Below, piece by piece: positions 41,716 through 48,701 of a stretch of 64,000 bases of DNA. Location: assembly GCA_020638295.1 (NCBI GenBank), contig JACKIU010000001.1, positions 682,001-746,000 of the forward strand, in the 5' to 3' direction. The notes under the pieces were generated by a model, which searched no databases, had not been told where the DNA came from, and was given only the letters and a program-made list of their open reading frames with translations. Made by a program: the position numbers and the translations under genes. This DNA comes from Rhodospirillales bacterium. Its GTDB lineage: Bacteria > Pseudomonadota > Alphaproteobacteria > Micavibrionales > Micavibrionaceae. Every line of letters begins with the position of its first letter. The stretch's first letter is position 1.

Positions 41716-43125
41716 ATGGCAGACAAGACATCTTCATGGTTACCCGATTTAGATAAGGTCACGAAACCGGATGGATCTTTGCCTTTAACGACGATCAATG
41801 ATATTGCGAAACGGGCGGAAATACACCTTATCGATCGCAAACCGTTTTCCGAAGAAGACCGCGCAACGATTGAAGGCCTGCTTAAACATGATCTGCATCG
41901 CGAGCATCCAGCATTCAGAAAACCGCTGGAAAAAGCGTTGAATTTTGTTAATCAGGGTTTAGGCACGTCAGAGGCAAAAGCCCGTGTAGCCCCAAAGCCC
42001 GTAAGTGATAATTCTCGGCAACAGCCAGCTGATAAATGGGGTGAAGCCAAACCTATTGAAATATCGGTCAATGGGGATCTGCGGACAAAAATGCTTTTTA
42101 CCGATCGGTTTGTTCAACAGCTTGGTAAGTACGGCGTCAACGGTTTGCCGCCTCAGGATGTTCAAAAAGTCGAAGCGCTGTATCAGGAATTCATGCCGGA
42201 AATTTATGAACGTCAAGTTGGCAGTCCCGGGGCTAACGTCACGCGAGACAAACTTGACGGACAATTTGGCCGGTTTGAAAATCAACAGTTGCTGGAGTTA
42301 AGAAGACGTATCAGCGAGGATCTGCACAGGGTGGGCGCGGGCAAGAAACCACGCTACGGCAATGGCAGCCCGCGCGCAGAAGACGCCGGAAAAATCAATA
42401 CAGCCGAAGAAGATCTTGCTGGCCGCCGCGCGCACCAAAAGGCCGGAGCGGGCGAAGGGGCTTCTGAAAAACCTGCGGTTTCTGAAAGGGAACAAAACGA
42501 GCCAAATCAGGATGGAGATACGCAAATTTTTGCGGCCAAACCGCCGCCGGTTATAAAGGCAGAACCTTTGCCGCCTGCGGATGGCCAGACCAAAGCGCCG
42601 GCTCAGCCGCCGCCGCCTGCCGTTCCACAAAAGAGCACCGGACGTATGGCTGTGACGGAAAGCGGCAAAGAGGTTTATGAATTCACGCATGGAGATGGTC
42701 GGCCGAGTGAGATCACAAGGGAAATTCAGAAAGCGTTGGTCGAAGCCGGTTATGATGTCGGCGTTTATTCCGAAGGTCACCCCATGGCCGGCGAGCCGAT
42801 GACTGACGGATGGCAGGGCCACCGGACTCGCGCGGCCCAGATCGACTCTATTCAGGATATTATGGGCATTGAAGACCGGGCCTGCGCAGAGGACATTTTG
42901 CGCCGCATGCCGATTGAAGAATATAAACAACTGGTTATCGATCAGGGCCTCAAGCCTGACTATGATGCGGACAGGGCAACGCATTATGCGCAAGAGGCGG
43001 CAAAAATAAAAGGCGCGGCGAAAGAGGAATTTGAAGACGCTCATGGCAATCCTGCACCAAAGTCGGCACCGGACACAGACCCAACACCGCCGCCATCAAC
43101 AGACCCTGTTGTTCGGATGGCCTAG
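41716..43125 (+). CDS. Unknown Pro-rich protein paired with the previous gene
   Basis: A 469-residue protein: an N-terminal helical part (about 1-80), a central part (about 110-200) with VNGDLRTKMLFTDRFVQQLG, a long low-complexity Pro/Glu/Lys linker (about 215-310) and a C-terminal part (SEITREIQKALVEAGYDVGV, MTDGWQGHRTRAAQ) that again resembles a peptidoglycan-binding repeat. There is no signal peptide. Its style matches the upstream gene, so the two probably act together. The function is not known. Its end overlaps the acetyltransferase gene by 4 bases. Confidence 0.6.
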   Translation: MADKTSSWLPDLDKVTKPDGSLPLTTINDIAKRAEIHLIDRKPFSEEDRATIEGLLKHDLHREHPAFRKPLEKALNFVNQGLGTSEAKARVAPKPVSDNSRQQPADKWGEAKPIEISVNGDLRTKMLFTDRFVQQLGKYGVNGLPPQDVQKVEALYQEFMPEIYERQVGSPGANVTRDKLDGQFGRFENQQLLELRRRISEDLHRVGAGKKPRYGNGSPRAEDAGKINTAEEDLAGRRAHQKAGAGEGASEKPAVSEREQNEPNQDGDTQIFAAKPPPVIKAEPLPPADGQTKAPAQPPPPAVPQKSTGRMAVTESGKEVYEFTHGDGRPSEITREIQKALVEAGYDVGVYSEGHPMAGEPMTDGWQGHRTRAAQIDSIQDIMGIEDRACAEDILRRMPIEEYKQLVIDQGLKPDYDADRATHYAQEAAKIKGAAKEEFEDAHGNPAPKSAPDTDPTPPPSTDPVVRMA

Positions 43126-43559
43126 TCCAATTTCATGACATGCAAGGTGAAATCAAGCTTTTGACCGAGTGCGCGGTAGAGGCTTTGCGCGCTTTCATTG
43201 TTGCTTTCTGCCAGCCAGTATATGCGCGCCCAGCGTTCGCGCTTGCCGATCTGGCTGAGCTGCGTAATCAGTTTTTTGGCAATGCCCTGTCGGCGGGCCT
43301 GCGGGATAACATAGACATCTTGCATATAACACACATCGCGCAAGGCCCCGGTGGTGGGATGCAAAATGTAATGGACGAGGCCGACCAGCGCGCCGTCTTT
43401 TTCAGCGACCAGACCGCAAACTTTGCTTTCAGGGTCGACCAAACGGCTCCAGGTTTCGGAGGTCACGGCTTCATCGCGCATGCCAAGATTGTTTCCATCC
43501 CATAGCGCAAGCCAGTCCGGAAAATCTCTGTTTTCAAGGCTGCGGATTTTGATCGGCAT
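43122..43559 (-). CDS. GNAT family N-acetyltransferase
   Basis: A 145-residue acetyltransferase with the acetyl-CoA motif VYVIPQARRQGIAKKLI (about 85-100) and the late NNESAQSLYRALG segment. The substrate is unknown. The ATG at 43559 (MPIKIRSLENRDFP) gives the natural start. A palindromic repeat separates it from pheS. Confidence 0.88.
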   Translation of the reverse strand: MPIKIRSLENRDFPDWLALWDGNNLGMRDEAVTSETWSRLVDPESKVCGLVAEKDGALVGLVHYILHPTTGALRDVCYMQDVYVIPQARRQGIAKKLITQLSQIGKRERWARIYWLAESNNESAQSLYRALGQKLDFTLHVMKLD

Positions 43560-43568
43560 TTTTTCTCC

Positions 43569-43644
43569 TGTCATCCCGAACGAGCGTAGCGAGGAGAGAT
43601 CTCATGAAGCCGCTGGAGATTTCTCACATGCGTTCGAAATGACA
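43569..43644. repeat. Palindromic repeat, TGTCATCCCGA family
   Basis: A 76-bp unit with ends TGTCATCCCGA and TCGAAATGACA and inner arms around GAGAGATCTC and GGAGATTTCTC. It is the same family as the repeat inside polA (50564-50640) and lies directly upstream of the acetyltransferase start. Confidence 0.75.
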
Positions 43645-43649
43645 TTGTT

Positions 43650-44747
43650 TTACCGCATAGCGTTATTGGGTCGATCGAGCGGATCAAACCCGTAATGAGC
43701 CAGCCAGCGCGTGTCGCATTCAAAGAATGTGCGCAGATCGGGGATGCCGTATTTCAGCATGGTCAGGCGTTCAATCCCCATACCGAAGGCAAAGCCCTGA
43801 TATTCGTCAGGGTCGACGCCGCAGTTTTTCAGCACGTTCGGATGCACCATACCAGCGCCGAGGATTTCCATCCATTTTTGTTCTTCCCCATCCGGGGCTT
43901 TGCCAAGCTTAATCCCGCCATCGGGCTTTTTGATATAGCCGATATCAACCTCTGCGCCCGGTTCAACGAACGGGAAGAAACTGGGACGGAAACGCACCGG
44001 AAGATCATCCAGCTTGAAATAGCTGCGCACGAAATCGGTCAGGCAGCCTTTCAAATGTGCCATCGTGACATTTTTGTCTATATACAGCCCCTCCATCTGG
44101 TGGAACATCGGCGTATGCGTCATGTCGTAATCTGAGCGATAGGTGCGGCCGAAACAGACAATCTTGTATGGCGGTTCGTGCTCTTGCATATGGCGGATCT
44201 GCACAGCAGATGTATGGGTGCGCAGCAGCTTTTTCGCGCGCTCGCCTTCTTCGGACAGGTCTTCGGGCAGAAAAAACGTGTCCTGCATCTCGCGGGCCGG
44301 GTGGCCGGGTGGAAAATTCAGTGCGGTGAAGTTATGCCAGTCATCTTCGATATCCGGACCTTCAGCAACCTGAAAACCCATCGCCCCGAAAATACCGACC
44401 AATTCTTCCATAGTCTGGGAAATCGGGTGAATTTTGCCGCTGCGTTCAGGACGGGTCGATAAGGTCACATCCAACGTCTCGGTAGCCAGACGTTCATCAA
44501 GCGCTTGTTTCTTCAGGGCCTTTTCCTGAGATTTGATCAACTCGGCAATTTCATCTTTCAGAACGTTGAGCGCGGCGCCAACGGTTTTGCGCTCTTCCGG
44601 GTCCATGCCGCCCAGCGTCTTCATCAGCGCGGTAATCCGTCCCTTTTTGCCCAGCACGGTCACGCGCACATCATCGAGTGCTGCAGGGGTTCTAGCTGCT
44701 TCGATTTCACTGGTGATTTCTGTTTTTAATGCATTAATATCAGTCAT
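43650..44747 (-). CDS. pheS: Phenylalanyl-tRNA synthetase alpha subunit
   Basis: A 365-residue class II synthetase subunit. N-terminal coiled coil (MTDINALKTEITSEIEAART), then HPISQTMEELVGIFGAMGFQ, motif 2 around FRPSFFPFVEPGAEVDI and motif 3 GFAFGMGIERLTMLKYGI. The ATG at 44747 is preferred over 44771 for the conserved start. It lies behind rplT, as in many bacteria, with a HAD gene between. Confidence 0.96.
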   Translation of the reverse strand: MTDINALKTEITSEIEAARTPAALDDVRVTVLGKKGRITALMKTLGGMDPEERKTVGAALNVLKDEIAELIKSQEKALKKQALDERLATETLDVTLSTRPERSGKIHPISQTMEELVGIFGAMGFQVAEGPDIEDDWHNFTALNFPPGHPAREMQDTFFLPEDLSEEGERAKKLLRTHTSAVQIRHMQEHEPPYKIVCFGRTYRSDYDMTHTPMFHQMEGLYIDKNVTMAHLKGCLTDFVRSYFKLDDLPVRFRPSFFPFVEPGAEVDIGYIKKPDGGIKLGKAPDGEEQKWMEILGAGMVHPNVLKNCGVDPDEYQGFAFGMGIERLTMLKYGIPDLRTFFECDTRWLAHYGFDPLDRPNNAMR

Positions 44748-44773
44748 AACCCAAGTGTTTAGCGTTATCACGC

Positions 44774-45445
44774 TTAGAGCGCAAGACTCATAATTTCATC
44801 GAGCCGGTGAACGATATGGTCGGGGGCGGCCTCCCGCAAACGCGCGCGGGAAATATAGCCCTCGGTAATGCCGATTGAGGTAATCCCCAGCGCCCGCGCA
44901 ATCTCCGGTTCTTCCATCGTATCGCCGATGATGATCGTGTTTTCGGGGGCGTGGCCGGATTGGGCCATATAATCACGCAGGCGCAGAACTTTGGTCGTGC
45001 TTTGCAAAATCGTCGTGCCGTCGCAATCATGCGCGGACACATAGGAAAAATAGTGTTCAATATTCAGGCGCTTCAGATGGCGTTCAATCCGATCAGTAAT
45101 GTAATTGGACAGGATAATGCATTCGGCGCCCTGCTCTTTTAAATGTTCGAGCAAAGCCCGCGCGCCGTGACGCGTGCGTGCACCCGCCGCAAGCTGTTCA
45201 TAGGTATCCTGAAACACCGCGTTACCTTCATCACGGCGCTCAAGCACCGTTTCCTCGCTCACTCCATGTTTCTCATAGAACGGGATGATCGGAAAACAAA
45301 ATGTATCGCGGTGGGTTTTAAGCGTTATGGCGTCCGCGCCGTAAAACTCAAGGCAAACATTGCCCGCTTTCCAGCTTGGCACCGTGTCAGCCAAAATCGT
45401 GCCATTCCAGTCAAAAACGAAGAGTTTATTTTGAAGAGCATACAT
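44774..45445 (-). CDS. HAD-family hydrolase
   Basis: A 223-residue hydrolase with motif I FVFDWNGTILAD (nucleophile Asp kept, second position of DxD is Asn, as in one HAD subgroup), motif II ILSNYI and motif IV IIIGDTMEEPEIARALG. Probably a phosphatase of unknown substrate. The ATG at 45445 is chosen: the longer frame to 45577 runs through a palindromic repeat and encodes basic low-complexity residues only. Confidence 0.85.
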   Translation of the reverse strand: MYALQNKLFVFDWNGTILADTVPSWKAGNVCLEFYGADAITLKTHRDTFCFPIIPFYEKHGVSEETVLERRDEGNAVFQDTYEQLAAGARTRHGARALLEHLKEQGAECIILSNYITDRIERHLKRLNIEHYFSYVSAHDCDGTTILQSTTKVLRLRDYMAQSGHAPENTIIIGDTMEEPEIARALGITSIGITEGYISRARLREAAPDHIVHRLDEIMSLAL

Positions 45446-45453
45446 AAAATGAT

Positions 45454-45528
45454 TTAACCGCAACGGACGCAATGGGCGCAACGACAATATTAAAAAACCG
45501 TCGCGATCTTTGCGTTCTTTGCGGTTAA
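45454..45528. repeat. Palindromic repeat, TTAACCGCAA family
   Basis: A 75-bp unit with ends TTAACCGCAA and TTGCGGTTAA in approximate form (right end TTTGCGGTTAA) and inner blocks GGACGCAATGGGCGCAACG and TTTGCGTTC. It lies between rplT's terminator and the HAD gene. Confidence 0.7.
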
Positions 45529-45530
45529 AA

Positions 45531-45561
45531 ATAAAAAAGGCCCGTTTAAAGCGGGCCTTTT
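45531..45561 (-). terminator. Intrinsic terminator behind rplT
   Basis: On the minus strand AAAAGGCCCG, a 7-base loop, CGGGCCTTTT followed by further T residues. It closes the rpmI-rplT unit; by its symmetry it may also act on the other strand. Confidence 0.85.
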
Positions 45562-45583
45562 GAAATTCCGTATGCAAATGCTT

Positions 45584-45961
45584 CTAAGCGGCGGCTTTTT
45601 CAGCCTTCGCCAGAGCATCCTGCGCTTGTTTGGCAATGGCGGCAAAGCCTTTTTCGTCGTGGATGGCAATCTCGGACAGAGATTTGCGGTCCAGTTCAAT
45701 GCCGGAGAGTTTCAGGCCGTGCATCAATGTCGAATAGGTCAGATCGTGCAGGCGAGCAGCCGCATTGATCCGCTGAATCCACAAAGCGCGGAAATTGCGT
45801 TTTTTCGTGCGACGGTCGCGGTAAGCATACTGACCGGCTTTTTCAACCGCCTGGACGGCGGTGCGGAAGCAATTCTTCCGACGGCCGTAATAGCCCTTGG
45901 CGGCTTTAATAACTTTTCTGTGACGAGCGTGCGCTCTTGGTCCACCTTTAACGCGTGCCAT
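45584..45961 (-). CDS. rplT: Ribosomal protein L20
   Basis: Protein bL20 of the large subunit, needed early in 50S assembly. The N-terminus MARVKGGPRAHARHRKVIKA and the RRKNCFRTAVQAVEKAGQYA segment are diagnostic. 125 residues with a slightly long Ala/Lys tail. It lies 3 bp behind rpmI. infC, usually upstream of this pair, is not here. Confidence 0.97.
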   Translation of the reverse strand: MARVKGGPRAHARHRKVIKAAKGYYGRRKNCFRTAVQAVEKAGQYAYRDRRTKKRNFRALWIQRINAAARLHDLTYSTLMHGLKLSGIELDRKSLSEIAIHDEKGFAAIAKQAQDALAKAEKAAA

Positions 45962-45964
45962 GGT

Positions 45965-46222
45965 TTAGCCCTCCTTCTTTTCCGAAGCAGCCGTTGTTGT
46001 CTGGGCGGCTTTCTTTTTCTTACGAAGGTAAGGCAACCAGTTGCGCAGAACAATGCGCTCATCCGCCTCAGACATGATGGTCATGCCTTTGGCCTTACGT
46101 TTCATGGATTTGGGTTTGTTCATTTGCATGTGGCGCATCTTGGCCTGTTTGACCTTGATTTTACCACTCGACGTGACGCGGAAACGCTTTTTAGCGCCCG
46201 ACTTCGTTTTCATTTTCGGCAT
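45965..46222 (-). CDS. rpmI: Ribosomal protein L35
   Basis: Protein bL35, start MPKMKTKSGAKKRFRVTSSG. At 85 residues it is longer than the usual 65 because of a Lys/Ala/Thr-rich tail, as in several alphaproteobacteria. The ATG at 46222 has AAGGAG ahead; the in-frame ATG two codons earlier is less likely. Confidence 0.95.
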   Translation of the reverse strand: MPKMKTKSGAKKRFRVTSSGKIKVKQAKMRHMQMNKPKSMKRKAKGMTIMSEADERIVLRNWLPYLRKKKKAAQTTTAASEKKEG

Positions 46223-46335
46223 TTCCATCTCCTTAAAAAGGGTTGTTATGTGATGGCCGAGGCAGCCGTTTTCGCCAGACCATCTGTTCGTATGGCCGTT
46301 TTATAGACGTAAAGGTCGGGCAAAAGCAAGCAAAA

Positions 46336-47103
46336 TCAGCTGTATTTTTCGATAAATTGCCGCATGTGAAAGAACATCGATTTGCGGTGGTTCACCTGTG
46401 GCAGGCCGTGGGTGCCGTCCTGAAAGCTGGTGATTTCGACGCGGCGTTTACCCGCGCTGGCCCGAAACATGTCAAGCTGCTCGATCGGCGAGCGCTCGTC
46501 CTTTGCCCCATGCATAATCAGCAGGGGCTTTCCAAGATCTTTCAGCACCTTGGCCATATTGGCTGTTTTGAGCTGTTGCAGGAAGGGAAAACCGACATGC
46601 TCGTCTTCGAACTGAATAAAACCGTTCTGAGTAAGGTCTGATTCGATTTCATCGCAGCGAAAGACGTGCCGGGCAATCATCGGCAGGTCGATCATCGGCC
46701 ACAGCAGGATATAGCACAACGCCTCGGGCGGTCCGTTCATCAGGGCAATGGAGGCCCCAAGTCCCTCACCGACAAAGACAAAACGTTGATAGTGCTTATC
46801 TTTCGCCCACTGTAATATGGTTTGGAAATCCTGCGCAGCGCTATGCAATGTAAAATCTTCCGGCTGGCCGTCGCTGGCGCCGCAGCCGCGGAAATCAAAG
46901 CGCAACGTATGATAGTTTTTATGGCCAATCACGTCTTCAAAATCGGTAAAAACATCGCTGGTCCCGTTCTTGTTCCCGGGAAATCCGTGAACCATAATGA
47001 TCAGCTCTCTATTTGCGCCGTCCATCGCGCGTTCATCGGGCCTTACGTATGTGGCTCGAATGTACTGGCTGTGACCGGCTGGAATTTGAACGGTTTCACG
47101 CAT
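46336..47103 (-). CDS. Alpha/beta hydrolase lacking the usual Ser nucleophile
   Basis: A 255-residue alpha/beta-hydrolase fold protein with the oxyanion strand IIMVHGFPGNKNG, LRFDFRGCGASDG, a nucleophile elbow and late Asp and His (IMHGAKDERSP, DGTHGLPQVNH). The elbow reads GEGLGAS rather than GESLGAS: the catalytic Ser is Gly (codon GGA). It may therefore be a non-hydrolytic member, or use another residue. No signal peptide, so cytosolic. The ATG at 47103 is preferred over 47148. Confidence 0.8.
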   Translation of the reverse strand: MRETVQIPAGHSQYIRATYVRPDERAMDGANRELIIMVHGFPGNKNGTSDVFTDFEDVIGHKNYHTLRFDFRGCGASDGQPEDFTLHSAAQDFQTILQWAKDKHYQRFVFVGEGLGASIALMNGPPEALCYILLWPMIDLPMIARHVFRCDEIESDLTQNGFIQFEDEHVGFPFLQQLKTANMAKVLKDLGKPLLIMHGAKDERSPIEQLDMFRASAGKRRVEITSFQDGTHGLPQVNHRKSMFFHMRQFIEKYS

Positions 47104-47211
47104 GGATAAAAAATTCCCCTTTTCAATATCATAACAGCAATTTTCCAATTTAAAACAGGCACAAAAACATGTTAGGAAAAAGCAGGAGCAATAACGAGGA
47201 TTAAGATAGAC

Positions 47212-48060
47212 ATGGTTCGCCCCGTCAATTTGAAAAACGTTCGATTTTCAGGCCTGCGCGAAAATGTTGCGCGTTTTATCGAGAATAAGGCCTTCACCAA
47301 TTTTATCATTGCCGTGATTTTTGCTAATGCCGTGGTTTTGGGGCTGGAAACCGATCACAGCGTCATGGGGCGTTACGGAGCGCTCCTGATGAAATCGGAT
47401 CATATTGCTCTGGGGATTTTTGTCGTTGAACTGGCGTTGAAACTCTTTGTCTATCGCCTGTCCTTTTTCCGTCAGGGGTGGAATGTTTTTGACTTTGCGA
47501 TTGTCGGCATTGCCCTGATACCGGCCAGCGGTCCGTTGGCGATCCTGCGGGCCTTGCGGATTTTGCGGGTGTTGCGGCTGGTCTCGGTTGTGCCCTCCAT
47601 GCGCCGGGTCATTGCCGCGCTGTTTCATGCCATTCCCGGCATGGCCTCGATTATGGCCGTGCTGATGATTATCTTTTACGTGGCTTCTGTGCTTTCCACC
47701 AAGCTCTTCGGTCAGACCGCCGAATTTGAAGAGTTATTCGGCACGATCGGCGCATCCATGTACACCTTGTTTCAGGTGATGACGCTGGAGGGCTGGAGCG
47801 AAGAGGTCGTGCGACCGGTCATGAAGGTTTACCCGCATTCCTGGCTGTTTTTTATTCCTTTCATCATTGTCACCAGCTTTGCGGTTCTCAATCTGTTTAT
47901 CGGGATTATCGTTGATGCGATGAATCTGATTCACGAAAAGGATGAATATAAGGGTCCGGAGCGGCGCAAAAACAATATCGTTGCCGGGGACGAGATTGTC
48001 GCTCTGCGCAAGGATATGGCGGAGATTAAGCAGCTCTTGAAAACAGATACCGCGTCATAA
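47212..48060 (+). CDS. Single-domain voltage-gated cation channel (NaChBac type)
   Basis: A 282-residue channel subunit with six membrane helices. S4 carries four Arg at every third place (RALRILRVLRLVSVVPSMRR), S5 and S6 flank the pore helix, and the selectivity filter reads TLEGWSE instead of the common TLESWSM or TLESWAS. A short cytosolic C-terminal coiled coil follows (IVALRKDMAEIKQLLK), as expected for tetramer assembly. It should pass Na+ or Ca2+ across the inner membrane. It overlaps the sugar transferase gene by 6 bases at its end. Confidence 0.88.
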   Translation: MVRPVNLKNVRFSGLRENVARFIENKAFTNFIIAVIFANAVVLGLETDHSVMGRYGALLMKSDHIALGIFVVELALKLFVYRLSFFRQGWNVFDFAIVGIALIPASGPLAILRALRILRVLRLVSVVPSMRRVIAALFHAIPGMASIMAVLMIIFYVASVLSTKLFGQTAEFEELFGTIGASMYTLFQVMTLEGWSEEVVRPVMKVYPHSWLFFIPFIIVTSFAVLNLFIGIIVDAMNLIHEKDEYKGPERRKNNIVAGDEIVALRKDMAEIKQLLKTDTAS

Positions 48061-48657
48061 CCTTAAATCGTCATGCGAGGGCGTGTGCGGAACAGTGGCG
48101 CTGGTGCCACGATGGACATGTCTGAGCGTTTCGAACATTATTCGCAAATCGTTTCGTACAGAAGGCAGCGTCCGGCAATATTCAAGATCTTTAGCTATCG
48201 TCGCCTCCGGTGATAAAGGCTTGCCCGCTTTAAATTCTTCTACGATCGCCGGGCTCGTCAGGCCAGGACGTACAGTCCGTAATTCTGGCACGTCCCTGTA
48301 AGGTTTGTCTCTTTCCATAAAACTTCGTGGGCGCGGGCCAACCAAACTCATGTCTCCTTTCAACACATTTACAAATTGGGGCAATTCATCCAAGCGGTAA
48401 TGACGCAAAAACTTACCCAGAGGCGTTACGCGCTGCGTATCGCAAGCAGCAATCCCATTTGCCGCACGGTCGAACTGTTCCATGGTTCGAAATTTTAAAA
48501 TTGTAAAAGGCTTGCCATTTAGGCCAAGCCGCTGCTGGCGAAAAATTACAGGACTTCCCATCTTTAATTTCACCGCCCCCGCAATGATGGTCATAGGGAG
48601 TGCAGCTAAAATGAGACCGAAACCGGCACCAACGAAATCAAAGACTTCTTTTTTCAT
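48055..48657 (-). CDS. Bacterial sugar transferase (initiating type)
   Basis: A 200-residue polyisoprenyl-phosphate sugar phosphotransferase: one N-terminal membrane helix (about 8-30), then SPVIFRQQRLGLNGKPF, ILKFRTM, FLRHYRLDELPQFVNVLKGD and MSLVGPRPRSF. These transferases start a polysaccharide or glycan by loading a sugar phosphate onto the lipid carrier. No other glycan genes are near. It lies 44 bases behind polA, in the same direction. Confidence 0.88.
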   Translation of the reverse strand: MKKEVFDFVGAGFGLILAALPMTIIAGAVKLKMGSPVIFRQQRLGLNGKPFTILKFRTMEQFDRAANGIAACDTQRVTPLGKFLRHYRLDELPQFVNVLKGDMSLVGPRPRSFMERDKPYRDVPELRTVRPGLTSPAIVEEFKAGKPLSPEATIAKDLEYCRTLPSVRNDLRIMFETLRHVHRGTSATVPHTPSHDDLRL

Positions 48658-48701
48658 AAGTGCGTATATTGCATAATGTGATTTACAATACAACAGGTAT
48701 T

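Noticed and set aside
45446..45577. N-terminal extension of the HAD hydrolase
   Set aside because: The residues are encoded by a palindromic repeat and terminator sequence and precede the conserved first strand.
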